Notes: a model not told the origin generated them from the sequence alone. Counted from the stretch's first letter, positions 38,688 to 47,009 are shown. The stretch is 64,000 nucleotides of DNA from Amycolatopsis sp. CA-126428 (GCF_002904335.1 NZ_PPHF01000034.1:62001-126000); one strand, 5' to 3'. A program made the numbers and translations.

Positions 38688-40259
38688 GTGCTCGACATCC
38701 TCCTGACCCAGGCACCGGAGCCGCCGGTGCAGGTGCCGTCGGTGGACTACAACGCCGTGCTGCCGGTGCTGATCATCTTCGGTGCGGCGTGCGTCAGCGT
38801 GCTGGTCGAGGCGTTCGCCTCGAAGCGCTCGCGGTTCGGCGTGCAGGTCGGGCTGAGCTTGCTGGCGATCGTCGCCGCGGGTGCCTGGCTGATCAAGTAC
38901 GCGGTCTCCGACTCGCCGGCGGGCGGCGTGACGACGTTCAGCGGCGCGATCTCGATCGACCGGCCGGCGCTGTTCCTCTGGGGCACGCTGCTGGCGCTGG
39001 CGGTCGGCGCGGTGCTGCTCATCTCGGACCGGGTGGTCGAGCCGGGCGGCGCGCTCGTCGCCCAGGCCGGCATCCGGCCCGGCACGGTCCAGGACCGCGC
39101 CCAGACGGCGACGGTCATGCAGACCGAGGTGTTCCCGCTGACGCTGTTCGCGCTCGGCGGCATGATGGCGTTCTGCGCGGCGAACGACCTGCTGACGATG
39201 TTCATCGCGCTGGAAGTGCTTTCCCTGCCGCTGTACCTGATGTGCGGCCTCGCGCGTCGCCGCCGCCTGCTGTCCCAGGAAGCGGCGGTCAAGTACTTCC
39301 TGCTGGGCGCGTTCTCCTCGGCGTTCTTCCTGTACGGCCTGGCGCTGCTGTACGGCTACGCGAACTCGGTGAAACTGGGCGACATCGCGGCCGCGGCGGC
39401 GGGTTCGGACCGGTCGGACACGCTGCTGTTCGCCGGGCTGGGGCTCTTGGTGGTCGGCCTGCTGTTCAAGGGTTCGGTCGGCCCGTTCCACACGTGGACC
39501 CCGGACGTGTACCAGGGAGCGCCGACGCCGGTGACGGCGTTCATGGCGGCGTGCACGAAGGTCGCGGCGTTCGGCGGGATCCTGCGGGTGCTGTCGGTGG
39601 CGTTCTCGTCGACGTCGTGGGAGTGGCGCGGAGTCCTGTGGGGCGTGGCGATCATCTCGATGGTGATCGGTGCGGTGCTGGGCCTGACCCAGACCGACGT
39701 CAAGCGCATGGTGGCGTACTCGTCGATCGCCCACGCGGGCTTCCTGCTGGTGGGTGCGATCGCGATGACCAAGGACGGGTTGTCGAGCACGCTGTTCTAC
39801 CTGCTGGCGTACGGCTTCACGACGCTGGCGGCGTTCGGTGTGATCAGCCTGGTCCGGGATTCCTCGGGCGAAGCAACGCACCTCTCGGCGTGGGCCGGGC
39901 TGGCCAAGCGGTCGCCGCTGCTGGCGGGCGTGTTCACGTTCTTGCTGCTGGCCTTGGCCGGGATTCCGCTCACGTCCGGGTTCGTGGGGAAGTTCGTGGT
40001 GTTCTCGGCGGCGCTGTCGGACGGCATGGCCCCGCTGGTGGTGATCGCCCTGGTGTTCAGCGCGGTGGCGGCGTTCTTCTACCTGCGCGTGATCGTCCTG
40101 ATGTACTTCTCCGAGCCGGCGGCGGACGGCCCCTCGGTGTCGGTCCCGGGCTTCGGCACCGGAACGGCGATCTTCCTGGGCACGGCGGTGACGCTGGTGC
40201 TGGGCCTGGTCCCGGCGTTCGCGCTCGGCTGGGCCGGTTCGGGCGGGTTCGCTTTCTGA
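38688..40259 (+). CDS. nuoN: NADH-quinone oxidoreductase subunit N
   Basis: 523-residue antiporter-like subunit and last gene of the operon. Helix-5 glutamate in FIALEVLSLPLYLMCGLAR, the FKGSVGPFHTWTPDVYQGAP segment and RMVAYSSIAHAGFLLVG. GTG 38688. A strong hairpin follows the stop, closing the operon at the junction with the convergent ESX-type cassette. Confidence 0.96.
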   Translation: MLDILLTQAPEPPVQVPSVDYNAVLPVLIIFGAACVSVLVEAFASKRSRFGVQVGLSLLAIVAAGAWLIKYAVSDSPAGGVTTFSGAISIDRPALFLWGTLLALAVGAVLLISDRVVEPGGALVAQAGIRPGTVQDRAQTATVMQTEVFPLTLFALGGMMAFCAANDLLTMFIALEVLSLPLYLMCGLARRRRLLSQEAAVKYFLLGAFSSAFFLYGLALLYGYANSVKLGDIAAAAAGSDRSDTLLFAGLGLLVVGLLFKGSVGPFHTWTPDVYQGAPTPVTAFMAACTKVAAFGGILRVLSVAFSSTSWEWRGVLWGVAIISMVIGAVLGLTQTDVKRMVAYSSIAHAGFLLVGAIAMTKDGLSSTLFYLLAYGFTTLAAFGVISLVRDSSGEATHLSAWAGLAKRSPLLAGVFTFLLLALAGIPLTSGFVGKFVVFSAALSDGMAPLVVIALVFSAVAAFFYLRVIVLMYFSEPAADGPSVSVPGFGTGTAIFLGTAVTLVLGLVPAFALGWAGSGGFAF

Positions 40260-40271
40260 GTTTCTTTCTTT

Positions 40272-40308
40272 GGCCGCCACTTTCCCGTTTTCCGGGGGAG
40301 TGGCGGCC
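40272..40308. terminator. Bidirectional terminator between nuoN and espG
   Basis: GGCCGCCACT (40272-40281) pairs with AGTGGCGGCC (40299-40308), with an inner CCC/GGG extension; T-rich sequence lies on both sides. It begins 13 bases after the nuoN stop and abuts the espG stop codon (40309-40311), so it can end both transcripts. Confidence 0.85.
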
Positions 40309-40974
40309 CTATTTCAATTTCTGGCTCAGCGTTTTGGGTTCGCCGGGCAGAACGCTGATGTAGCCGTCGGCGAGGGCGATCCCGACGCGTCCGGAGGCCA
40401 GATCGAGGTAGCTGACGGTCTTGTCTCCGGTGTGGAGCTGCCCAACACCGTAGTGCGGCTGCTGGAAGAGGGCGTCGAGTTCTTGTGCCTCGCGGCTGCG
40501 AACGGGGGCGTCGTCGAAGACGTCGCTCTCCGGTTGTTTCCGGAAGTCTTCCTGGGGGAGCGAGAAGGGCTTGATGTCCGCGGGCCGGTACCGGGGCAGG
40601 GCCGCGACGAGGGCGTCGGCGGGATGGGTGCCGACATCGGTGAGTTCGACCTGGTCGTCCCGGCAGACAACGCACACCTTGTCCCGGCCGTTGACGGCTA
40701 CCAGGACGCCGATTTGTTCGGTGGTGTCCCGCGCGTAGGCGAAGTATTCCTGGGCGGGGTGGCCGATGAGGTGCAGGCGTTCTTCGAAGTCGGGCGTGAA
40801 GCCGTCACCTTGGATGAACCCGTAGGGGCTGAGTTCTTCGAAGGCATCCCGGTCAACCCGTTTCGCAGCCGACGGCGGGACGTAGCGCAGTCCTTTGGCC
40901 AGAACGGGGTGCGGATCACCGCACCCGACGGAGCGCATGGCGGTGAGCAGGGTGGTCAGCGAGAAGACGGCCAT
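40309..40974 (-). CDS. EspG-family ESX secretion-associated chaperone
   Basis: 221-residue cytoplasmic protein resembling EspG (ESX secretion-associated protein), which in mycobacteria binds the tip of PE-PPE heterodimers and delivers them to type VII secretion. The assignment rests on overall pattern (FSLTTLLTAMR start, central GHPAQEYFAYARDTTEQIGVL, VALPRYRPADIKPFSLPQ, alternating hydrophobic strands) and on the PPE-like gene immediately upstream. It is shorter than mycobacterial EspG (about 280). ATG 40974 overlaps the PPE-like stop (TAATG), so synthesis is coupled. Confidence 0.78.
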   Translation of the reverse strand: MAVFSLTTLLTAMRSVGCGDPHPVLAKGLRYVPPSAAKRVDRDAFEELSPYGFIQGDGFTPDFEERLHLIGHPAQEYFAYARDTTEQIGVLVAVNGRDKVCVVCRDDQVELTDVGTHPADALVAALPRYRPADIKPFSLPQEDFRKQPESDVFDDAPVRSREAQELDALFQQPHYGVGQLHTGDKTVSYLDLASGRVGIALADGYISVLPGEPKTLSQKLK

Positions 40975-42305
40975 TATGGTTTTCTGTTCCGGTTTTCCCC
41001 GATGACGGGTGGCATGGGCTTTTCGATGAAGCCGCCGAAGGTTTCGTCGGGATCGGGGTTTTGCAGGTAGGGAGCCTTTTTCTTTTCCCGGTCTTCTTCT
41101 TTGCCGCCGCGGCTCTGCATGGGGCCGCCCATGGGCAGGCCGTTGGCGCCCCGGGGGCCGGCAGAGCTGCGGGTGGGGTTGGCGCCGGGGAGGCGTTCCT
41201 CGGGGAGTCGTGCCCCGGTGCTGCTGCCGGGGCCGGGCTGGTTCATCCGGTTTCCGAGTCCTGTGGTGGGCCCTGGTGTCCCGGGGCGTGATCCGGTCCC
41301 TACGCCGGTCCCCGTGCCGGTCCCGGTTCCCGGCTGGTAGCCAACGCCGGCGTATGGCCCGGTCCCTGGCCCGAACCCGCCGGGAGAGTTCGTGCCGGTG
41401 CCGGTGCCGGTGCCGGTGCCGGTCAGGTTGCTGATGGGCTGCCCGGTAGGCCCGAACTCGTACCCGCCCTGAGCGGCGGGGAGGACGGGCTTGGGGACGT
41501 AGTTGTTGGCGTGGGTGTTCTCGGGGTTCGTGGTGCCGGGCTGGACCTGGTTCTGCTGGTTCTGCTGGGTTTGCGGGTCCCGTTGGTGCTGCTGGTGCTG
41601 TTGGTCTTGCTGGGTTGCCGCCTGCGTCCGGTCCCCCTCCGTGCCTCGGGATTGCCCGGGCCGAACGGTCTGCCGATCCTGGGAGGGAACCTGCGTTTGT
41701 GCAGGATTCCGAGCCCATTCCCCGGTATCAGTGGGCTTAGCTTTCCACTCGGTGGAGGTGCTCCTGCTCATCGAGACGGCAGCGCCGGTGTCGGCGAGCT
41801 GGGCGTATTGGGCGGGCATTTGCCCGCCATTGGCGGAGCTGGCGGAGTGGTAGGCACTGAAGGCATCGATGTTGGCCTGGCTGTCGGCCTGCCACCCGGC
41901 AACTTTGGTGTGGTAGGAATCCCACCCCTTGTCACTGATGGCGTGCAGAACATCATCAACCCCCAACACCGGCGGCTGGGCGGCAACAGGCTTGACGGAG
42001 TTCTTGGCAGTACCAAAGGCATCCATCTGAGCCCCAACAGCAGCCTGGGCATTCTGCAGATGAACAGCATCATCAGCGGCGGCTTGCACAAGAGGCCGAG
42101 TGGCATCAGCAGCGGCTTCCCCGGCGTCTCCACGCCAGCCGGACATGGTCTTGGCCCTGAGGGCGCTGATCCGCTGGGCCCGTTCCACCATCCGAGTGGT
42201 CAGGTGGGTAGCACCGTCTTGTGCGCTGGCAAGCGAATCGCTACCGGCCCCGCCGGTGACTTGCTCGTAGATTTGAGCTGCTGTCAACGGGCTCTCAGTG
42301 GCCAT
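40974..42305 (-). CDS. PPE/WXG-like putative ESX substrate with low-complexity tail
   Basis: 443 residues. The first about 165 are helical and PPE/WXG100-like, with a turn motif SGWRGDAGEAA (W-x-G) near residue 57. The middle is Gln-, Thr- and Gly-rich, including (GT)n runs encoded around 41300-41430. The C-terminus ends in a compact conserved-looking motif, DPDETFGGFIEKPMPPVIGE; I recall a VIGE-type tail from Pseudonocardiaceae PPE proteins. Likely secreted by a type VII system encoded elsewhere. Overlaps the DUF3558 stop (TGATG) and the espG start. Confidence 0.75.
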   Translation of the reverse strand: MATESPLTAAQIYEQVTGGAGSDSLASAQDGATHLTTRMVERAQRISALRAKTMSGWRGDAGEAAADATRPLVQAAADDAVHLQNAQAAVGAQMDAFGTAKNSVKPVAAQPPVLGVDDVLHAISDKGWDSYHTKVAGWQADSQANIDAFSAYHSASSANGGQMPAQYAQLADTGAAVSMSRSTSTEWKAKPTDTGEWARNPAQTQVPSQDRQTVRPGQSRGTEGDRTQAATQQDQQHQQHQRDPQTQQNQQNQVQPGTTNPENTHANNYVPKPVLPAAQGGYEFGPTGQPISNLTGTGTGTGTGTNSPGGFGPGTGPYAGVGYQPGTGTGTGTGVGTGSRPGTPGPTTGLGNRMNQPGPGSSTGARLPEERLPGANPTRSSAGPRGANGLPMGGPMQSRGGKEEDREKKKAPYLQNPDPDETFGGFIEKPMPPVIGENRNRKP

Positions 42306-42934
42306 CAGTTCGCCTTCCGCAGGTTTTCCAGCACCTTTGCCGCCACGTCATGGGCGGCTGCACAAGGATCCTTCTTCCCGATATTCGTTTCGGACAGAGA
42401 AACAGCGATGTCGACTTGTTGGGTGTCGCTCGTGCCGAGCGCCAGCAGGCAGCGCCCCTTGGTGTTTCTCTCGTCGATCTGGCCGAAAGCCACTGTGGGG
42501 TAGCCCTCGATCGGATCGAGTGGCTGAAAAAACGGGTAGATGGTGTCCTTCGCCCCGTAGATACCGGTCAGTCCGAGCTGGGTGGTCTTGAAGTAGGTCA
42601 CCCCAACGCCGGCTTGGGAAACGGCGGGGACGTTCCAACGGCAAGTAGGACCGGCTTGATCATCGACCGCAGGATTGGTGGTGACTTCCGTTCCGAGGAG
42701 TTCCTTACTCTGCTCCGGGGTCAGCGAGTCACAAGGAGATTGCTGGAAGTGGCTGACATCGAGCGGGTTGCCGACCTTTGGCACTCCCTGTCCAGGTACA
42801 GCTTCGTTCGATGACGGAGCCGTGGTCGGCTGGGATCCGGGAGTTGACGGTGTAGCAGTGCCATCCATGCGGTCGGTGCAGGCCGCTAACGCCAGCAGCG
42901 AGGTGCTGAGCAGAACGACCAACCGGCGGATCAA
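42305..42934 (-). CDS. DUF3558-type lipoprotein
   Basis: 209 residues. Signal with lipobox LAAC (about Cys19) followed by a Ser/Thr/Pro-rich linker, then a DUF3558-like domain with paired cysteines (SPCDSLTPEQ ... PTCRWNV ... GRCLLALG ... DPCAAAHDVA). Start: TTG 42934, with GGAGG six bases upstream and overlap with the previous stop (TTGA). An open frame to 43195 without that start would miss the signal peptide. A surface-exposed partner of the secreted proteins encoded on either side is plausible; the biochemical role is unknown. Confidence 0.82.
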   Translation of the reverse strand: MIRRLVVLLSTSLLALAACTDRMDGTATPSTPGSQPTTAPSSNEAVPGQGVPKVGNPLDVSHFQQSPCDSLTPEQSKELLGTEVTTNPAVDDQAGPTCRWNVPAVSQAGVGVTYFKTTQLGLTGIYGAKDTIYPFFQPLDPIEGYPTVAFGQIDERNTKGRCLLALGTSDTQQVDIAVSLSETNIGKKDPCAAAHDVAAKVLENLRKAN

Positions 42935-43344
42935 AGCGTGCCTCCAGTTTGCTTGATCTCCGCGTAGTTCGCGTCCTCGGTGGCCGCGTACCTGCCCAAC
43001 GCCGCTTCGAACTTCTTCGCCATCGATCGGCAGTACCGTTCCCGCTCGTCGAGTGTGGCCAGCAAAGCCAGGCCGGAGCTTCGGATCTGCTCGGCGTTGC
43101 CTTCGCTTGCGTACTCGAGCCCCGGCGCCTGCACCTGAGCCATCAATTGGGCGCTTTGCTGGTCGTCGCGGAACTCGTTGGCCAGGTCGTTCCACTCGTG
43201 CATCAGCTCCCGCAGGGTCTCCTCGTCGTACTCAAACCCCGCACCCCCGTCACCCCCACCCCCGTACGCCCCGGCAACCGGGACCCCGTCCGGCCCAGGC
43301 AACCGCCAATCCCGGCCCGGCTCATAAACCGGTCCCTCAACCAC
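42931..43344 (-). CDS. Helical-hairpin putative ESX substrate (WXG/PE-like)
   Basis: 137 residues. A Gly/Pro-rich N-terminal segment of about 40 is followed by about 95 residues predicted helical: EETLRELMHEWNDLANEFRD, a break, then GNAEQIRSSGLALLATLDER and ERYCRSMAKKFEAALGRYAA. YAATE near the end fits the YxxxD/E type VII export signal. First gene of the four-gene coupled cassette. The start is uncertain: GTG 43344 is the only in-frame standard start after an in-frame TGA, but the good Shine-Dalgarno (GGGGAGAG) serves an ATG at 43363 in another frame. Confidence 0.65.
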   Translation of the reverse strand: MVEGPVYEPGRDWRLPGPDGVPVAGAYGGGGDGGAGFEYDEETLRELMHEWNDLANEFRDDQQSAQLMAQVQAPGLEYASEGNAEQIRSSGLALLATLDERERYCRSMAKKFEAALGRYAATEDANYAEIKQTGGTL

Positions 43345-43363
43345 GACACACGTCCGTCGTCAT
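43337..43363 (-). other. Possible 8-codon leader ORF overlapping the start of the WXG-like gene
   Basis: ATG 43363 is preceded at ideal spacing by GGGGAGAG and encodes MTTDVCRG before a TGA (43339-43337) lying just past the GTG start of the WXG-like gene. It could be a leader peptide whose termination couples to re-initiation at GTG 43344. Alternatively a one-base sequencing or real frameshift separates the true ATG from its gene. Confidence 0.35.
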
Positions 43364-43458
43364 CAGCTCTCCCCTAGCTTGCAGTGTGCTCCACCCCGAG
43401 CACCCTGCGTATCCGACGCTCCGCACCCTACCAGGGTTCCCACCTCGGAAAACCAAGG

Positions 43459-43512
43459 TCACAAGGGCCGCGGCGGCCCTCTCGGTGCTCTCCCAAGCCG
43501 CGGCCCTCGTGA
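43459..43512 (-). terminator. Terminator of the secreted-protein gene
   Basis: AGGGCCGCGGC (43464-43474) pairs with GCCGCGGCCCT (43497-43507), extended after one mismatch by TCAC/GTGA, with a 22-base loop. It starts three bases past the stop of the minus-strand gene at 43516. The rest of 43345-43515 should hold the promoter of the ESX-type cassette. Confidence 0.75.
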
Positions 43513-43515
43513 CGT

Positions 43516-44106
43516 CTATGGGGTCGGGGCACAGCTGGTCCGGCCCAATTCCACCGTTCCGCTGATGCCCGATTCCGGGAGGAAATCAATGCGCAGCATC
43601 GTCAAGCCGACACTTCCGTCGCCCGGGAGGTCCTGGATGTTGAACACCGCGTTCGCCAACACCGTTCCGTCCGATTTCCGGAGCGGTGACACGTAACCCA
43701 CCGGTACCGGGCTCGGCGGGTTCGCGATTCCCGACAGCCCGCCGTAGCTCCAGTTCGCGCTCGTCTGCCCCGGCGCCCTCTCGCACGTCACCGTGAAGCT
43801 CGACAGCCTCACCCGGGGCCCTCCCGCACGCAACAACGCCGTCAGCTCGAAGTCCTTGCCTGTCGCCGTCACCTTCGAGTCCGTGCACGATGACGTGCCG
43901 CCGCCGAAGGTGATTTCCGGTTTCGACACCCGCTCGGCCGTTGCGCTCGACGGGCCGCCGATTGCGCAGGGAGCCTGGGGTGGTATCTCGACCGCGGTGA
44001 ACGAAGCCGAGCCGATGTCGGCCACGCCCGGTTGTGGCGAAGCCGACGAAGGCGAAGAAGCGGCCAGGCCCGTCACCATCACAGCCGTGACGATCGTGCT
44101 GCGCAT
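43516..44106 (-). CDS. Secreted protein of unknown function (choice-of-anchor-P-like?)
   Basis: 196 residues. Signal peptide about 1-23 (RSTIVTAVMVTGLAASSPSS ... ASP); the mature part is beta-rich and Ser/Thr/Gly-rich with four cysteines that could form two disulfides (APCAIGG, SSCTDSK, VTCERAP, SCAPTP). The last strand region (GLTMLRIDFLPESGISGTVE) vaguely recalls choice-of-anchor P proteins, but I do not firmly recognise a family. ATG 44106 has GAGGAGG-type Shine-Dalgarno upstream on the minus strand. Divergent from the polyprenyl synthase gene across 253 bases. Confidence 0.72.
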   Translation of the reverse strand: MRSTIVTAVMVTGLAASSPSSASPQPGVADIGSASFTAVEIPPQAPCAIGGPSSATAERVSKPEITFGGGTSSCTDSKVTATGKDFELTALLRAGGPRVRLSSFTVTCERAPGQTSANWSYGGLSGIANPPSPVPVGYVSPLRKSDGTVLANAVFNIQDLPGDGSVGLTMLRIDFLPESGISGTVELGRTSCAPTP

Positions 44107-44359
44107 CTCGCTGTCCTCCTCGCCGCCGGGGAGCGGCCGTGGTGGCGGCTCCTCCTCGGTTGAATATCCGCCCGGTGGGGACGTCCGTTGCGCCCGGAAT
44201 CTCCGATCACCCTTCCGAGGATCACGAACCACCCGGTGGGTGACCGTGGCCGGTGTCATGTTCGTCACCGTTTCCGCAGGACAGCGGGTAAACGACCGCG
44301 CGGCGTAGCCACTACGCTCAAGGGGCAACCGACCGGTGCACGAGTAGAGCGGAGCCGAC
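44107..44359. promoter_or_regulatory. Divergent intergenic region, secreted protein / polyprenyl synthase
   Basis: 253 bases. TACGCT near 44311-44316 is a plausible -10 for the plus-strand gene, leaving a leader of about 35 bases with GGAG before the GTG. The left part should hold the promoter of the minus-strand secreted protein. No gene or long repeat seen. Confidence 0.35.
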
Positions 44360-45418
44360 GTGTCTGTGCCTTCCCCAGCCCCCGGGGCGGGATCCCTCCC
44401 CGCTGCGCCGGGCGGCGCCCTCGACGACCTGCGGGCGTCGGTCGGGCTGCAGATCGCCGACGAGACCCTGCTGCGCTCGATTGCCGGCGGGCTGACCGAG
44501 GTCGAGAAGCTGCTGCGCGAGGTCGTCCGCAGTGACGTCCAGGCCGTCAACGACGCCGCGTTGCACCTGGTCGAGGCCGGGGGCAAACGCTTCCGTCCGC
44601 TGTTCACCCTCCTGTCGGCGCAGTTTGGCCCCAAGCAGGACGACCACGTCGTGATCGCCGCCGCCGCGGTCGAGCTGGTGCACCTGGCCACGCTCTACCA
44701 CGACGACGTCATGGACGAGGCCGACATGCGGCGCGGCGCCGAGAGCGTCAACGCCCGCTGGGACAACACCATCGCCATCCTCACCGGCGACTTCCTCTTC
44801 GCGCACGCTTCGCGCCTGGTCGCCGACCTCGGCACGGACGCCGCGCGGATCATCGCCGAGACCTTCGGCGAGCTGGTCACCGGCCAGATGCGCGAGACCG
44901 TCGGCCCCGGACCGGGTGACGATGCCGTCGCGCACTACCTCACCGTGATCGCGCAGAAGACCGGCTCGCTGATCGCCACCGCCGGCCGGTTCGGCGGCAT
45001 GATGTCCGGCGCCGCCGAGGAGCACATCCAGGCGCTGCGCCGGTTCGGCGACATCATCGGCACCGCCTTCCAGATCTCCGACGACATCATCGACATCGCG
45101 TCGCCGTCCGACGAGCTCGGCAAGGCGCAGGGCACCGACCTGCGCGAAGGCGTCCGGACGCTGCCCATGCTGTACGCGCTGGCCGACCCGGGCACCGACC
45201 CCCGCCTGGTGGAGCTGCTGTCCGGCCCGATCGCCGACGACGCGCTCGTGCAGGAGGCGCTGGAGCTGCTGCGCGTCAGTAGCGGACTCGATCGAGCACG
45301 CGTCACCCTTTCCGACTACGCTCAGCGCGCGCGAGCCGAGCTCACCGCGCTGCCCGCATCACCCGCCCGGGACGCGTGCGAGTCGGTCGCCGACTACCTG
45401 GTCGCGCGCACGCGCTAA
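44360..45418 (+). CDS. Polyprenyl diphosphate synthase (menaquinone side chain type)
   Basis: 352-residue trans-isoprenyl diphosphate synthase. First aspartate-rich motif in LYHDDVMDEADMRRG, second in FQISDDIIDIASPSDELGK; also GGKRFRPLFTLL, the IPP-binding region. It elongates to a long-chain diphosphate, probably the tail donor for MenA. The M. tuberculosis gene in the equivalent place is grcC1 (Rv0562, from memory), which directly follows menJ there; here nuo and the ESX-type cassette lie between. GTG 44360 with GGAG upstream. Chain length cannot be read with confidence. Confidence 0.92.
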   Translation: MSVPSPAPGAGSLPAAPGGALDDLRASVGLQIADETLLRSIAGGLTEVEKLLREVVRSDVQAVNDAALHLVEAGGKRFRPLFTLLSAQFGPKQDDHVVIAAAAVELVHLATLYHDDVMDEADMRRGAESVNARWDNTIAILTGDFLFAHASRLVADLGTDAARIIAETFGELVTGQMRETVGPGPGDDAVAHYLTVIAQKTGSLIATAGRFGGMMSGAAEEHIQALRRFGDIIGTAFQISDDIIDIASPSDELGKAQGTDLREGVRTLPMLYALADPGTDPRLVELLSGPIADDALVQEALELLRVSSGLDRARVTLSDYAQRARAELTALPASPARDACESVADYLVARTR

Positions 45419-45441
45419 GCACTTAACAGGGGCAGGAAAAG

Positions 45442-46668
45442 ATGTCCATATTCGGACAGGTCTGGCTGTGGAGCCTCGCCGCGTTCTTCGTCGGTGTCCT
45501 CCTCACCTGGCTGGTGCTCGTGCTGCCGCTCCGCAAGAGCGTCCACCGGCTGGAGAGCTCGCTGGCGCAGGCCCACGCCGACGCCGCGCGCACCCCCGCG
45601 AACGCGGCCGCGGTGAGCGCCGGCGCCGAGGTGTTCCGGCGGCCCGAGCTGGAGCCGTCCCGCCAGGAGACGTCCTACCCCGGCACGCTGGTCGCCGCGC
45701 CGCCGATCCACCGCGACGACGTCCACGACGACATCGACGAGGACTTCGCCGAGCTGGACGCCCAGGTGCCGTCGCGGATGCCGCCCGAGCCGGAGCCCGT
45801 CCGCGCGCCCGAGCCGGAGCCCGAGGAAGACGACCCGTACCGCAACGCGGCCACCCAGTTCCTGACCCCGGACGACGAACCGGAGCCGGAGCCGGACAGC
45901 GCCACCGCCACCCAGTACATGGCCCCGGTCGGGACTTCGTTCGACGACGACGAGGAGCCCGAGTCGCCGGCGTTGTCGCGGCTCGAGCAGCAGCTGGACC
46001 CGGGCCCGGGCTCGCTGTTCCAGCCGCCGTCCGGCGAGGCGACGCCGGACTGGTTCGACCACGAGCCGCCGTCCGAGCGGTCGGCGTTCGAAGAGCCGGT
46101 GGAGCGCACGCGCTACATCGGCGAGCACCCCGGTTCGGTGCGCGACGAGGAACCCGACGCCGAGCCCCCGCAGTACGCGTTCGGCGGCGACATCGCCGAA
46201 AGTGAGCTGGAGGTGCCGCCGGAGACCCCTGCCGAAGCCACGCAGGTGCTGCCGAAGCGGCAGCCGCGGGAGGCGGTGCGCGGCGGGTTCGACGCGCCGC
46301 AGCCGATCCAGCCGTCGATGCGCACGGTCGAGCGCCGCGAGCCCGACCTCTCCGGCGGTCACAGCGGCTCGCTGTTCGAGCCGTCGGTGCAGCCGAACCA
46401 GGCGGCGGCCACCGGCGTCGTGGCGCCGGAGCCGCCCCCGGCCCGTCAGGCGGCGGGCGACTCGGTCCCGCCGGGACCGTTCGGCCCCGGTTCGGCGATG
46501 CCGCGCCCGGGCGGCGGGGCACCCAGCGACAGCTTCGCGGTGAAGGCCAGCGTCACGGCTTTGCGGTACTGCACCGAGGAATCGGCGCAGTTCCCGAAAA
46601 TGGTCGCCGAGGTCTGGTTCCGGACGGCGGAGGACGCCGAGCGCGTCGGGTTCCGGCCGCTCAGCTGA
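45442..46668 (+). CDS. Membrane-anchored sunset-domain protein (ArfC-like)
   Basis: 408 residues. One N-terminal transmembrane helix (about 8-30), a short basic stretch and coiled-coil-like region, then about 300 residues of acidic, Pro/Glu-rich disorder, and a C-terminal small domain of about 45 residues (DSFAVKASVTALRYCTEESA ... AEVWFRTAEDAERVGFRPLS). That domain matches my recollection of the sunset domain in channel-accessory ArfC-type actinobacterial proteins. ATG 45442 follows GGGGCAGG. Its 3' end overlaps the convergent VOC gene by eight bases. Function unclear. Confidence 0.75.
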   Translation: MSIFGQVWLWSLAAFFVGVLLTWLVLVLPLRKSVHRLESSLAQAHADAARTPANAAAVSAGAEVFRRPELEPSRQETSYPGTLVAAPPIHRDDVHDDIDEDFAELDAQVPSRMPPEPEPVRAPEPEPEEDDPYRNAATQFLTPDDEPEPEPDSATATQYMAPVGTSFDDDEEPESPALSRLEQQLDPGPGSLFQPPSGEATPDWFDHEPPSERSAFEEPVERTRYIGEHPGSVRDEEPDAEPPQYAFGGDIAESELEVPPETPAEATQVLPKRQPREAVRGGFDAPQPIQPSMRTVERREPDLSGGHSGSLFEPSVQPNQAAATGVVAPEPPPARQAAGDSVPPGPFGPGSAMPRPGGGAPSDSFAVKASVTALRYCTEESAQFPKMVAEVWFRTAEDAERVGFRPLS

Positions 46669-47002
46669 GTTCCTGGAACAGCACGAGCGCGGCGCCGCCG
46701 GGATCGGTGACCACCACCAGGGAGCCGAACGGCAGGTCGGTGCGCTCGCGCACGAGGGTTCCGCCCAGCTCCAGCGCTTTCGCCGCGGCGGCGTCCACAT
46801 CGGACACCGGCGCGTAGGGCAGCCACTGCGGGGCCCGGTCATCGCCCGGGGCCAGCTCGGTGAGGCCGCCCCAGGGTGCGCCGCCGGCCGTCAGCAGCGG
46901 GCCGTCCGCCTCCCAGCCCAGCAACTCGGCGAAGAACCGCTTGCTGCCCGCCGCGTCGGCGGTACGGACGTCGAAGAACACGAAGGGTGATTCAGGTCGC
47001 AT
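46661..47002 (-). CDS. VOC-superfamily protein (glyoxalase-like)
   Basis: 113 residues made of the beta-alpha-beta-beta-beta modules of the vicinal-oxygen-chelate fold: SPFVFFDVRTADAAGSKRFF, FFAELLGWEADGP, then VSDVDAAAAKALELGGTLVR and DPGGAALVLFQ. Could be a lyase, dioxygenase or antibiotic-binding protein; substrate unknown. ATG 47002 has a TAAGTT -10 seven bases upstream on the minus strand and so appears leaderless. A GGACA/TGTCC palindrome sits inside the promoter spacer. Confidence 0.8.
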   Translation of the reverse strand: MRPESPFVFFDVRTADAAGSKRFFAELLGWEADGPLLTAGGAPWGGLTELAPGDDRAPQWLPYAPVSDVDAAAAKALELGGTLVRERTDLPFGSLVVVTDPGGAALVLFQELS

Positions 47003-47009
47003 GGACTAA

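Noticed and set aside
41503..42503. Plus-strand frames (for example 41511-42503) antisense to the PPE-like gene
   Set aside because: Gly/Leu/Val-rich reverse reading of Gln/Thr/Pro codons; the minus strand has coupled starts and recognisable domains.
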